A DNA stretch of 64,000 nucleotides, taken from assembly GCF_900187265.1 (NCBI RefSeq), contig NZ_LT906450.1:3029444-3093443 (forward strand), in the 5' to 3' direction. Position 1 is the first letter of the stretch. The number at the start of each line of letters is the position of its first letter. Source of the stretch: Rhodococcus rhodochrous. GTDB lineage: Bacteria; Actinomycetota; Actinomycetes; Mycobacteriales; Mycobacteriaceae. Made by a program: the position numbers and the translations under genes. Of the stretch, positions 18,976 through 27,201 are shown piece after piece. The notes below the pieces were generated by a model. It ran no database searches. It saw only the letters and a program-made list of their open reading frames with translations, and was not told the origin of the DNA.

Positions 18976-19965
18976 ATGGATATCGTTTCGGTACTCCAGG
19001 TTTCCTTCGCCCAGCTCATCGGCCCGTCGGCGATCTTCTACGCGCTGCTCGCGATCGGCCTGAACCTGCACTACGGCTATGCAGGGCTGCTGAACTTCGG
19101 CCAGATCGGTTTCGCCCTCCTGGGCGGTTACGGCGTGGGCATCATGACCGTCACCTACGACCAGCCGTTGTGGGTGGGCATCCTCGTCGGCCTCGCACTG
19201 GCAGGTCTGCTCGCGCTCGTCCTCGGCATCCCCACCCTGCGGTTGCGGGCCGACTATCTCGCCATCGCGACGATCGCCGCGGCGGAGATCCTGCGGCTGA
19301 TGTTCCGCTCGACCGCGTCCGACTCGGTGACCGGATCGACCCGCGGCCTGTGGGGTTTCGCCGACCCGTTCACGTCCCTGAGCCCGTTCGATTCGAGTCG
19401 CCAGTACAACCTGCTCGGTATGCGGTTCTACGGCGACGACCTGTGGGCGATGGTTGTCGGCTGGACCCTCGTGCTGTTGTTGTGCGGCCTGGTCTACCTC
19501 CTCTCCCACAGTCCGTGGGGGCGGGTCCTCGAGGCGGTGCGTGAGGACGAGGACGCTGCCCGCGCGCTCGGCAAGAACGTCTTCGCCTACAAGATGCAGG
19601 CCCTGGTACTCGGCGGCATGATCGGCGGTCTCGGCGGCATCTTCAACGCCCTGCAGACCAAGTCGATCAACCCCGACTTCTACTCGACCGCGCAGACCTT
19701 CTTCGCGTTCGGCGCATTGATCCTCGGGGGTGCGGGAACGGTCTTCGGACCGGTGCTCGGCGCCATGATGTTCTGGTTCCTGCTCACCCTCCCGGATGCC
19801 TTCCTGCGTCAGGCGATCGCCGGACCCGACCCACTGCTCCCGCTCACCGAACAGCAGGTCGGCGCGATGCGGTACGTGCTGCTCGGCATCCTCATCGCAG
19901 TGATGATGGTGTTCAGGCCACAAGGCATCCTGGGAAGCAAGCGGAAGGTGCAACTCGATGCCTGA
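18976..19965 (+). CDS. livM: Branched-chain amino acid ABC transporter permease LivM
   Basis: 329 residues, starting 3 bases after the livH stop. It is a polytopic inner-membrane protein with the LivM hallmarks GLNLHYGYAGLLNFGQIGF near the N-terminus and the ATPase-docking loop VREDEDAARALGKNVFAYK near residue 195. The C-terminus ends in the family segment RPQGILGSKR. It forms the translocation channel with LivH. Its end overlaps the start of livG by 8 bases, showing translational coupling. Confidence 0.94.
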   Translation: MDIVSVLQVSFAQLIGPSAIFYALLAIGLNLHYGYAGLLNFGQIGFALLGGYGVGIMTVTYDQPLWVGILVGLALAGLLALVLGIPTLRLRADYLAIATIAAAEILRLMFRSTASDSVTGSTRGLWGFADPFTSLSPFDSSRQYNLLGMRFYGDDLWAMVVGWTLVLLLCGLVYLLSHSPWGRVLEAVREDEDAARALGKNVFAYKMQALVLGGMIGGLGGIFNALQTKSINPDFYSTAQTFFAFGALILGGAGTVFGPVLGAMMFWFLLTLPDAFLRQAIAGPDPLLPLTEQQVGAMRYVLLGILIAVMMVFRPQGILGSKRKVQLDA

Positions 19966-20992
19966 CACGACCCGACCCGACCCGACACCGCCGCGCACGG
20001 TCCTCGGCGCGGACGCACGCGCCGCGCTGTTCGCCGGCGTCGACCGCACCCCCGGCGCCGCCAAACCCGACCCGATCCTCGTCGTCGACGATCTGTGCCG
20101 CACGTTCGGCGGCCTCAAGGCCGTGGACGTGAGCCATCTCGAGATCCAGCGCTCGTGCATCACCGGCCTGATCGGCCCGAACGGCGCCGGCAAGACCACC
20201 CTGTTCAATCTCCTCACGGGCTTCGACCGCCCCGATACGGGCACCTGGGCGATGGACGGCGTCCCGCTCGGCCGGCTCCATCCCCATCAGGTGGCGCGAC
20301 GCGGGATCGTCCGCACCTTCCAGCTCACCAAGGCGCTGTCGAAGCTGACGGTCCTCGACAACGTCCGCCTCGGCGCCCGGCACCAGACCGGCGAGCGCAT
20401 GGTCGGCGCACTGCTGCCGTGGACGTGGCGCCACCAGGAACGCGAGATCACGGCGCGCGCATACGAACTGCTCGACCGTTTCGGTCTGGCCGCGAAGGCC
20501 GACGACTTCGCCGGTTCGTTGTCCGGCGGCCAACGCAAACTGCTCGAGATGGCTCGTGCGCTGATGACCGAGCCGACCGTCGTCATGCTCGACGAGCCGA
20601 TGGCCGGCGTCAATCCGGCGCTCACGCAGAATCTGCTGGGACACATCAAGACCCTGCGCGACGACGGGACGACGGTGGTGTTCGTCGAGCACGACATGGA
20701 CGTCATCCGCGACATCTCCGACTGGGTCGTGGTGATGGCGCAGGGTTCGGTGATCGCGGAGGCACCGCCGGACGCCCTGTCGTCCGATCCGGCCGTGGTC
20801 GACGCCTATCTCGGCAGTCACCACGACCAGGCACTCGAATTCGACGACGAGGGCAATCCCGTGGGCGCGACCGCCGAACTCGCCGACGCACTCGCGGACG
20901 CGGAAGCACAGACCCTCGAGGCCGGAGGCGACCTGTCCGATCCCGATGCGGCGTCGACCGACGCGACGGCCACGACCCTGGAGAAGCCGTGA
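19958..20992 (+). CDS. livG: Branched-chain amino acid ABC transporter ATP-binding protein LivG, with acidic tail
   Basis: 344 residues, against about 255 for typical LivG. The start codon lies inside the end of livM. A lead of about 30 residues precedes the ATPase, which has Walker A GPNGAGKT, the LivG-type loop RRGIVRTFQLTKALSKLTV, signature LSGGQRKLLEMARAL, Walker B VVMLDEPMAGVNP and switch VEHDMDVI. After the normal end (YLGSHHDQ) there are about 65 extra residues, acidic and Ala/Asp/Thr-rich and probably disordered. It energises uptake together with LivF. The stop overlaps the livF start (GTGA). Confidence 0.93.
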   Translation: MPDTTRPDPTPPRTVLGADARAALFAGVDRTPGAAKPDPILVVDDLCRTFGGLKAVDVSHLEIQRSCITGLIGPNGAGKTTLFNLLTGFDRPDTGTWAMDGVPLGRLHPHQVARRGIVRTFQLTKALSKLTVLDNVRLGARHQTGERMVGALLPWTWRHQEREITARAYELLDRFGLAAKADDFAGSLSGGQRKLLEMARALMTEPTVVMLDEPMAGVNPALTQNLLGHIKTLRDDGTTVVFVEHDMDVIRDISDWVVVMAQGSVIAEAPPDALSSDPAVVDAYLGSHHDQALEFDDEGNPVGATAELADALADAEAQTLEAGGDLSDPDAASTDATATTLEKP

Positions 20993-21813
20993 GCGACAAC
21001 ATCACTCCTGCACCCACCGGGACGACGCCGGCGGAACGTGCCGCGACCCCGGAAGAACATGCGCGCCTGGCGACCGGAGCTCTCCTGCGCGCCGACGATC
21101 TCGTGGCCGGTTACTTCCCCGGGGTCGACATCCTGCGCGGTTGCAACTTCTACCTGCGCGACGGTGAGATCGTGGGCATCATCGGCCCGAACGGAGCCGG
21201 CAAGTCGACCCTGCTCAAGGCGTTGTTCGGCCTCATCCCCATCCGCAGCGGCATCGTCACGCTCCGCGGGGACGAGATCACCTCGGCGCCCGCACACATC
21301 CTGGTGCGCAAGGGGATCGGCTACGTGCCGCAGACGCAGAACGTGTTCCCCTCACTGACCATCGAGGAGAACCTCGAGATGGGGATCTATCTGCGTCCGA
21401 AGGACTTCGAGAAACAGTTCGAGCGGGTGGCGTCGTTGTTCCCGTTGCTGTCCGAGCGCCGGAAGGTCAAGGCGGGAGCGCTCTCCGGTGGTGAGCGGCA
21501 GATGGTCGCGATGGGCCGCGCGCTGATGATGGAGCCGTCGGTACTGCTCCTCGACGAGCCGTCGGCGGGACTGTCGCCGATGTTCCAGGACGAGGTCTTC
21601 ATCCGCTGCAAGAAGATCAACGCGGCGGGGGTGTCGATCATCATGGTCGAGCAGAACGCGCGTCGCTGCCTGCAGATCTGCGATCGCGGATACGTTCTCG
21701 ACCAGGGCCGCAACGCGTACACCGACACCGGCAGCAATCTCATGCACGACCCGAAGGTCGTCGAACTGTATCTCGGCACTCTCGCCGGCAGCCGGGAGAA
21801 GCGGAAGGGGTGA
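20989..21813 (+). CDS. livF: Branched-chain amino acid ABC transporter ATP-binding protein LivF
   Basis: 274 residues from the GTG overlapping the livG stop. A lead of about 35 residues rich in Thr/Pro/Ala precedes the ATPase. Walker A is GPNGAGKS, the LivF-specific loop is IGYVPQTQNVFPSLTIEENL, the signature is LSGGERQMVAMGRAL, Walker B is VLLLDEPSAGLSP and the switch is VEQNARR. It pairs with LivG beneath LivHM. Its stop codon is part of a hairpin that probably terminates the operon. The binding protein is encoded convergently just beyond. Confidence 0.94.
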   Translation: MSDNITPAPTGTTPAERAATPEEHARLATGALLRADDLVAGYFPGVDILRGCNFYLRDGEIVGIIGPNGAGKSTLLKALFGLIPIRSGIVTLRGDEITSAPAHILVRKGIGYVPQTQNVFPSLTIEENLEMGIYLRPKDFEKQFERVASLFPLLSERRKVKAGALSGGERQMVAMGRALMMEPSVLLLDEPSAGLSPMFQDEVFIRCKKINAAGVSIIMVEQNARRCLQICDRGYVLDQGRNAYTDTGSNLMHDPKVVELYLGTLAGSREKRKG

Positions 21814-21837
21814 CCGCCCACCGGCGATCACCCCTTC
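21804..21837. terminator. Bidirectional terminator between livF and the binding-protein gene
   Basis: GAAGGGGTGA and TCACCCCTTC form a perfect 10-bp stem around a 14-base loop that can itself pair (CCG/CGG). The left arm includes the livF stop codon, and TCTCTTA follows the right arm. The convergent gene ends 17 bases beyond. Confidence 0.65.
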
Positions 21838-21853
21838 TCTTACGACCTGCGGG

Positions 21854-23185
21854 TCACTCCCCCACGATGATGTAATCCTCGGTGGTGAGGGTGTTGTCGG
21901 GACCGAACACGAGTCGGCCGTACGAGCCGACACCGGGCTCGCCCGCGTCCACGAAGGTGAGTTCGCCGGTGGCACCGTCGTAATCGATGTCCTCACCCGC
22001 GCGGAGAAGGTCGAGGCACTGCTGGTAGCTGGTGCACTTCTCCCCGTCGCGGGTCACCGAGTTGATGTTCGCGGCGATGTCCACCCCGGCGGTCGACCCT
22101 GCCTGTTCCGCGGCCAGCGCCGAGACGATCACGGCGTCGTAGGACTCACCGGCGTAGTTGAAGTCGATCAGACCCGGATCGACGCCGAGCAGTCGCTGCT
22201 GGAACTCCTCGCCGGTGTCGGTCAGCGGCGTGGTGCCCGCCATGCCGTCGAGCAGCCCCTCGGCGACGTTCTCACCCAGCGCGTTCCCCATGTTGCCGTC
22301 GACCCCGAAGACCGCCATGCCGTCGGACGGGCCGATGCCCACCTCGTGCATGCGGGTGATGATCTTCGCCGACTCCTCGAAGCCGATGAGCGCCACCGCA
22401 TCCGGTGCGAAGTTGGCCACCTGGTCGACCTCCGCGTTGAACGACTGCGCGTTGGGGTCGTAGATGATCTTCTGGATCTGATCCTCCGGGATACCGGCGT
22501 CGACGAGATTGGTCACGGTGTTCTCGGCGAGACCGGTGCCGTACGGATCGTTCAGCGCCAGGATCGACACGCGCTGCGCCCCGTCCTCGGCGATCAGCTG
22601 CGCGAGCGCCTGCGCCTGCAGCACGTCGGTCGGGGCGGTGCGGAAGTACAACCCGCGGTCGGCGTAGCAGACGAACTGGTCGGAAGTGTTCGCCGGGGAG
22701 AACTGCACCACGCCGGCACTGACGATCTTGTCGATGACCTTGAGCGAGACCGACGACGAGGCGGCGCCGACGATCACCTGGGTGCCGTTGGCGAGATGCC
22801 GATCGACGGTGGTGTTCGCGGTGTCGGTCGTCGTGTCCCCGGAATCGCCCGGGAACAGTTCGACCGGCTGGTCGAGAACACCGCCCGCGGCGTTGATGTC
22901 GTCGACGGCGAGCCGGACGGCAGCGACCTCGGGCGGTCCGAGGAAGGCGAGACTGCCGGTCTCGGGGAGAATCGTGCCGATCTTCAGCGGTCCCGTGGCG
23001 GGAGTCGCCCCTGCTGTGGCCTGCTGTGGTTCGCAGTCGGTCTCGACGGTCGTCGCGGCCGCCGACCCCTCGTCACCGGCCGACGTACCGGATGCCGAAT
23101 CGTCGCTGTCCGAACCACACCCGGCGAGGGCGAGCGTCGCAGCACCGAGTACCGCTACGGCGCGGACCAGAGTCCGTCTTGCCAT
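21854..23185 (-). CDS. Branched-chain amino acid-type ABC transporter substrate-binding lipoprotein
   Basis: 443 residues. A lipoprotein signal ends at the lipobox LAGC (cysteine 23), followed by a Ser/Asp/Gly/Thr-rich spacer. The periplasmic-binding fold type I of the LivK/AmiC family then begins at PLKIGTILPETGSLAFLGPP. Recognisable family segments are AAVRLAVDDINAAGG, VIVGAASSSVSLKVID and LALNDPYGTGLAENTV. It captures the ligand outside the membrane for LivHMGF. It is transcribed separately and converges on livF. The ligand cannot be told from sequence: branched-chain amino acids, amides and urea are all seen in the family. Confidence 0.92.
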   Translation of the reverse strand: MARRTLVRAVAVLGAATLALAGCGSDSDDSASGTSAGDEGSAAATTVETDCEPQQATAGATPATGPLKIGTILPETGSLAFLGPPEVAAVRLAVDDINAAGGVLDQPVELFPGDSGDTTTDTANTTVDRHLANGTQVIVGAASSSVSLKVIDKIVSAGVVQFSPANTSDQFVCYADRGLYFRTAPTDVLQAQALAQLIAEDGAQRVSILALNDPYGTGLAENTVTNLVDAGIPEDQIQKIIYDPNAQSFNAEVDQVANFAPDAVALIGFEESAKIITRMHEVGIGPSDGMAVFGVDGNMGNALGENVAEGLLDGMAGTTPLTDTGEEFQQRLLGVDPGLIDFNYAGESYDAVIVSALAAEQAGSTAGVDIAANINSVTRDGEKCTSYQQCLDLLRAGEDIDYDGATGELTFVDAGEPGVGSYGRLVFGPDNTLTTEDYIIVGE

Positions 23186-23371
23186 TCAACTCTCCTTCGA
23201 ACGCCTGACACCGCATCCGGCGGATTCCGGATGTGGTCGAAACATAGCGGTCCGAAGCACCCTGCGAACCGGGCCGAAATCCTTGTGATACGACCGTTAT
23301 CTGCGGGGCGGAGATTTGATGTGGCGGTAACGCGCCGGGGCACCGTGAGCACGCGAAACCGGTTCGCGCGC

Positions 23372-23986
23372 CTAGCCGGAGGTGTCGTCTCCGAGGGTTT
23401 CGAGAACGACCACCGCGACCTGCTTCATGGTGGTGCGGCGGTCCATCGCGGCACGCTGGATCCAGCGGAACGCCTCCGGTTCGGTCATGGCGTGCTTCTC
23501 CATGAGCAGCCCCTTGGCCCGGTCGACGAGCTTGCGGGTCTCGAAGCGCTCGTTGAGCCCCTGGACCTCACGCTCGAGCTCGCGCAGCTCGGAGAAGCGA
23601 CTGACGGCCACCTCGATGGCGGGCACGAGATCACTCTTCGAGAACGGCTTGACGAGATAGGCCATGGCGCCTGCATCACGGGCGCGTTCGACGAGTTCGC
23701 GCTGACTGAAGGCTGTGAGAATAACCACAGGGGCGATGCGACGCTGTGCGATCTCCGAGGCGGCGTCGATGCCGTCGCGGCGCGGCATCTTGACGTCCAT
23801 GATCACCAGGTCGGGCCGGAGCTCCTCGGCGAGTTCGACGGCACGCTGCCCGTCGCCGGCCTCACCGACCACCTCGTAGCCCTCCTCGCGCAGCATCTCG
23901 ACGAGATCGAGCCTGATCAGGGCCTCGTCTTCCGCTACGACGACCCGACGCGGAGTTGGTGTGCTGTCGTGCGGCGCGGAGGTCAT
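23372..23986 (-). CDS. pdtaR: ANTAR-domain response regulator, PdtaR type
   Basis: 204 residues from an ATG at 23986 with GGGAAGG upstream. Residues 14-130 are a receiver domain with phosphoacceptor Asp64 (LVIMDVKMP), acidic pair AEDE, Thr in VVILTAFSQ and Lys in YLVKPFSKSDL. A coiled segment (ELRELEREVQGLNERFETR) leads to the ANTAR domain (RAKGLLMEKHAMTEPEAFRWIQRAAMD split over residues 155-185), which binds paired RNA hairpins and acts by antitermination. It matches mycobacterial PdtaR (Rv1626) in architecture. Its histidine kinase PdtaS is not adjacent, which is also the case in mycobacteria. It is divergent from the tRNA gene. Confidence 0.93.
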   Translation of the reverse strand: MTSAPHDSTPTPRRVVVAEDEALIRLDLVEMLREEGYEVVGEAGDGQRAVELAEELRPDLVIMDVKMPRRDGIDAASEIAQRRIAPVVILTAFSQRELVERARDAGAMAYLVKPFSKSDLVPAIEVAVSRFSELRELEREVQGLNERFETRKLVDRAKGLLMEKHAMTEPEAFRWIQRAAMDRRTTMKQVAVVVLETLGDDTSG

Positions 23987-24093
23987 GGTCGGGCCTTCCC
24001 CTCGGTACTGGCGGTCCCCGGTGCAGGGTCGAACGTAAGAAGGGTACCGGTGCGCGCCCGCTTCGCCCGATCCTCTACAGTGGTGTCCGCAAC

Positions 24094-24170
24094 GCCCCCG
24101 TATCCCAATTGGCAGAGGAAACGGATTCAAAACCCGTCCAGTGTGAGTTCGAGTCTCACCGGGGGCACCA
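24094..24170 (+). tRNA. tRNA-Leu(CAA), unusual short variable loop
   Basis: 77 bases including an encoded CCA. The acceptor stem GCCCCCG/CGGGGGC is perfect, and the T arm GTGAG-TTCGAGT-CTCAC is perfect. The D arm TCCCAATTGGCAGAGGA has the AATTGG loop typical of leucine tRNAs. The anticodon loop TTCAAAA gives CAA (leucine). The anticodon stem ACGGA/CCCGT has four pairs plus an A-C mismatch next to the loop. The variable region is only five bases (CCAGT), although leucine tRNAs normally carry a long extra arm. It is therefore a clear tRNA fold with a mixed identity. Confidence 0.85.
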
Positions 24171-24249
24171 CTTTTCGGTTCGCGCCACACGGTCGGGGGA
24201 AGCGTTCCGCATCCCGTCGATTCCCGCTCCGTTGTCGTAATGTTCCGGC

Positions 24250-24783
24250 GTGAGTATCTGGGTTCCTGTCGTCGTTGCACTCGTCACCGCGGTGGTGTCG
24301 TGGGCGGCTGTACGTCTGTCGCGCGAGCTGTCCCGTCGAAACCTCCGGACCCGGATCGCAGCCGATCTGGCCATCTACAACGGACTCGGCGACGAGTTCC
24401 GGAAGCGCCCCCTGCGGGAGAGTGTCGACGCCCGGTTGTGGCAGCTCGCGGCCCAGTCGATGCCGTTGGCGCCGGGATCGCGTCCGAAGCCCCGGATCCG
24501 TCGGATCCTGGCCCTGGTCGCCGTGGTGCTCGTCGCCGTCGGAGCGCTCGTGTTCCTGGAACTCGTCTCGGGCATCCGGGAGAACGACTCGGCCCGGGTG
24601 GTGCTCGCGCTGCTGAGCGGTGTCGTGGTCGGATTCTCGATTCCCGGTCTGTCCGCCGATCCGGCGGAGTTGCAGGAGCGGCAGCTCATCCGGGCGTTGC
24701 GGGAGCGGCGGGCCATGGAACAGTTGCAGAACGGGCAGAGCTCGGCCGCCGGTACTCCCCCCGACCTGGCGGAGACCGCGTAG
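24250..24783 (+). CDS. Hypothetical membrane protein, 177 residues
   Basis: Starts at a GTG 80 bases after the tRNA. There is one N-terminal helix (WVPVVVALVTAVVSWAAVRL), a basic cytosolic segment of about 60 residues (RIAADLAIYNGLGDEFRKRP), two close C-terminal helices (ILALVAVVLVAVGALVFLELV and VVLALLSGVVVGFSIPGL), and a charged tail QERQLIRALRERRAMEQLQN that probably forms a coil. I do not recognise a named family. The gene runs in the same direction as lexA and ends 14 bases before the lexA start, so they may be co-transcribed. Confidence 0.8.
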   Translation: MSIWVPVVVALVTAVVSWAAVRLSRELSRRNLRTRIAADLAIYNGLGDEFRKRPLRESVDARLWQLAAQSMPLAPGSRPKPRIRRILALVAVVLVAVGALVFLELVSGIRENDSARVVLALLSGVVVGFSIPGLSADPAELQERQLIRALRERRAMEQLQNGQSSAAGTPPDLAETA

Positions 24784-24797
24784 CTACGATTCTCCGG

Positions 24798-25460
24798 GTG
24801 ACCGGTTACGACGAGTTCGACATGTTCGGGGGCCTCGACCCCGCTTCCCTGCCACTGCGCCAGCAGCAGATCCTGGCCGCGATCCGCGACTGGATCGTCG
24901 CGCAGGGCTCGTCGCCGAGCACCCGGCAGATCGCCGAATCGGTGGGTCTGCGGTCGACGTCGACGGTCTCGAAGCATCTGAAGTGCCTCGAGGACAAGGG
25001 ATTCCTCCGCCGCGGGACCGCTGTGGCCCGACAGCTCGACGTACGCCCCTTCCTCGGTGCGACCGGCGGTGAACGCGCCTCCGACGACACCGTGACCGTG
25101 CCCGTCGTCGGCGACATCGCCGCAGGCACACCGATTCTCGCCGAGGAACACACCGACGACATGCTCACGCTCCCCCGCGATCTGGTCGGCTCCGGCACCG
25201 TCTTCGCGCTGCGCGTGCGCGGCGACTCGATGGTCGACGCGGCGATCTGCGACGGCGACACCGTGGTGGTGCGGCGGCAGCACGAGGCCCACTCCGGTCA
25301 GATCGTCGCGGCGATGATCGACGGCGAGGCGACGGTCAAGGTGTACCGGCGCCGCGGCGGCCATGTCCACCTCGAACCGCGGAACTCCGCCTATCCCGTC
25401 CTCGACGGCGACGAGGCGGTGGTGCTCGGCACCGTCGTGTCGGTCATGCGCCGCATCTGA
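24798..25460 (+). CDS. lexA: LexA repressor (S24 family)
   Basis: 220 residues from the GTG at 24798; the longer open frame upstream overlaps another gene and is not needed. Residues 15-75 are the LexA winged helix (RQQQILAAIRDWIV, STRQIAESVGLRSTSTVSKH). The Ala109-Gly110 self-cleavage site sits in VGDIAAGTPI, the catalytic serine is Ser144 (RGDSMVDAAI) and the lysine is Lys181 (ATVKVYRR). It represses the SOS regulon until RecA filaments promote cleavage. No CGAAC-N5-GTTCG type box was seen immediately upstream, which fits transcription from further up. It is convergent with the next gene, with only 13 bases between stops. Confidence 0.95.
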   Translation: MTGYDEFDMFGGLDPASLPLRQQQILAAIRDWIVAQGSSPSTRQIAESVGLRSTSTVSKHLKCLEDKGFLRRGTAVARQLDVRPFLGATGGERASDDTVTVPVVGDIAAGTPILAEEHTDDMLTLPRDLVGSGTVFALRVRGDSMVDAAICDGDTVVVRRQHEAHSGQIVAAMIDGEATVKVYRRRGGHVHLEPRNSAYPVLDGDEAVVLGTVVSVMRRI

Positions 25461-25473
25461 CCTCGGGTCGGGA

Positions 25474-26346
25474 TCAGCCGCAGATCGGATCGGTGACGAC
25501 CGGCGGCAGCCCGTCGAGGAGGTCCTGCGCGGGCGGCCCGAGGAGCGGATCGCCGGCGAACCGGCCCAGCGGCGGGCAATCCTGCAGAAAAGGACCGGTC
25601 TCCGGTCCGGGCGGGACCCCTTCGGCGAACGCGCCGAGGACGTGCTCCGAGAGCTGCCCTGCCGATCCGTAGGTCGACGCCGCGACCGAGAAATCGGGAC
25701 CGAACGAGGCGGAGGCGTGGAACGAGCGGTCGTCGCTCCAACCCCACTTCGTGCCGATCACTCCGGCGATCAGCGCCGTGCCGTAGTCCTGCGGATATCC
25801 GTCGGCCGCGGTGTCGTAGGCCGTGGCCATCGCGGCGAGCACCGGCGAACCGGGCTCGGTGCGCTTCTTCGTCTCGAGATAGGTGACCATGTCGTGCGTC
25901 GACGTGGTGCCCACACCCCAGTAGCCGGGCACGTGGGTGTCGGTGAGCCCGAACTCCGCCGCGGTCGACGAGATCGCCCGGGGGTACTTCGCGTGCAGGC
26001 GGTCGGCGATCGCGTCGTTCGACGACCGGATCATCTCGGTCGCGTCGGCGTGGTCCGCGGGATCGCCGTAGGTGAGGACGTACTCGGCCAGGTACATCTT
26101 GACGATCGACACGCCGGCGCGGGACTCGTGTTCGTTCGCAGTGCCGGCGCGCAGACCGGTCGGGGTGTGCGCGAACGAGATCTGAGTACTGCTCGGAGCA
26201 GCGATCGTGCCGGTGTCGTCCACGATCGGCGCGGGCGCTGCGGAGGCGATGTGACCGCCGAGGGCGGTGAGGGCGGCTACGGCGAGGGCTGTCGCAATCG
26301 GGCGGTTACCCCGAAGGGGACGCGCAGTAACGGCCGCGACCTGCAC
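25474..26346 (-). CDS. Secreted serine hydrolase, beta-lactamase/penicillin-binding fold
   Basis: 290 residues from the GTG at 26346, with AGGAACGG upstream. The signal peptide covers about residues 15-37 (IATALAVAALTALGGHIASA). Three motifs of the penicilloyl-serine transferase fold are present in the right order: SxxK as SIVK (Ser80, Lys83), SxN as SSN (108-110) and a KTG-like KWG in VIGTKWGWSDD. The SxxK sits in GVSIVKMYLAEYVL, as in class A enzymes. The Glu of the omega loop is not evident, so antibiotic hydrolysis is not assured. It may act on peptidoglycan or be a non-catalytic relative. It is divergent from the next gene across 83 bases. Confidence 0.75.
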   Translation of the reverse strand: MQVAAVTARPLRGNRPIATALAVAALTALGGHIASAAPAPIVDDTGTIAAPSSTQISFAHTPTGLRAGTANEHESRAGVSIVKMYLAEYVLTYGDPADHADATEMIRSSNDAIADRLHAKYPRAISSTAAEFGLTDTHVPGYWGVGTTSTHDMVTYLETKKRTEPGSPVLAAMATAYDTAADGYPQDYGTALIAGVIGTKWGWSDDRSFHASASFGPDFSVAASTYGSAGQLSEHVLGAFAEGVPPGPETGPFLQDCPPLGRFAGDPLLGPPAQDLLDGLPPVVTDPICG

Positions 26347-26429
26347 CCGGCCGTTCCTGTCGGTGCCCGCCTCTACAGTTCGGTCGTCCGGGGATCGCTC
26401 CGGAACCAGCGACACGAAACGGATCCACC

Positions 26430-27056
26430 ATGTCGATGCCCGCCACTCCGCCCACTCGTCGACCGTGTCGATCGTCCGTCCCGGTGCGCCCCGCTCGCGG
26501 ACCGGGCTCCCGGGTGATCGCGTGCCGGACGACGATCCCGTTCGGGCGCGACAACGACGGCACGCCCGTCTCGTGGGATCTGTCCGCCGGACGGCACCTG
26601 CTGATCCGACGCGACGAGCGCCGCTCGTCGCCCAGCGTGTCGCTCGACCTGATCGCGATGACGACACTGACCGGCGGCACCCACGACCTGGTGGTCGTCG
26701 ATCCGCACCGCCGTCATCGCTGGCTCGGAGGCTCCGCCTCGCTCCCCACGGGGCCGTGTTGCTGGGCCACCACCACCGATCAGATCACCGACGTGGTCGC
26801 CGAACTCGATTCGCCGGTCGTCGGCCCCCCGCGCGTGCTGCTCGTCGCCGATCTCGCCGCGACGGTCGCGGCGCTCGACGACGAGGGGCGCACCCGCCTC
26901 GCCCGGGTCGCCGGGGATGCGCGCGAACGCCAGTTGCTGCTCGTCGCCACCACCGCCGACACGAACCCCCGCTGGTACCCCGAGGGCCTGATCGACGCGT
27001 TCGACGACGTCGTCGAACGGCGGCGCGAGCAGAGACCGTCCGTCGGACTTCGCTGA
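26430..27056 (+). CDS. FtsK/SpoIIIE-like domain protein lacking a P-loop
   Basis: 208 residues. From residue 35 the order of elements follows an FtsK motor domain: IPFGRDNDGTPVSWDL matches the lead-in LPLGKD..G.PV..DL, then GRHLLI stands where PHLLVAG would be. The Walker A (GSGKS) is replaced by RRDERRSS. A helix SVSLDLIAMTTLT follows, then DLVVVDPHRRHRW in place of Walker B, and TTTDQITDVVAEL resembles the VVTD segment. VLLVADLAATVAAL and LLLVATTADTNPRWYP occupy the later strands. It therefore probably cannot hydrolyse ATP, and may bind a partner motor. Its first 30 residues are basic and Pro-rich. The similarity is my reading from motifs only. Confidence 0.6.
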   Translation: MSMPATPPTRRPCRSSVPVRPARGPGSRVIACRTTIPFGRDNDGTPVSWDLSAGRHLLIRRDERRSSPSVSLDLIAMTTLTGGTHDLVVVDPHRRHRWLGGSASLPTGPCCWATTTDQITDVVAELDSPVVGPPRVLLVADLAATVAALDDEGRTRLARVAGDARERQLLLVATTADTNPRWYPEGLIDAFDDVVERRREQRPSVGLR

Positions 27057-27201
27057 TCGCCCGAGCGGCCGAGGGACCGGTCGCTCGACACAGAGCAGTG
27101 CTCGAATGACACCGAAAATACCGATCGAGCTGCCACAATCGTTCTACGAACACCTCCCGTAGCGACCCGATGATCGTCACGGCTGCCCGGAGGACGGAAC
27201 G

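Noticed and set aside
17746-20244. Minus-strand frame opposite livH-livG
   Set aside because: Composition is that of antisense DNA (Asp/His/Gln/Arg-rich), and the plus-strand liv genes are unambiguous.
24171-24249. SOS box near lexA
   Set aside because: No CGAAC-N5-GTTCG type palindrome was found in the spaces before the lexA start; the gene probably depends on an upstream promoter.
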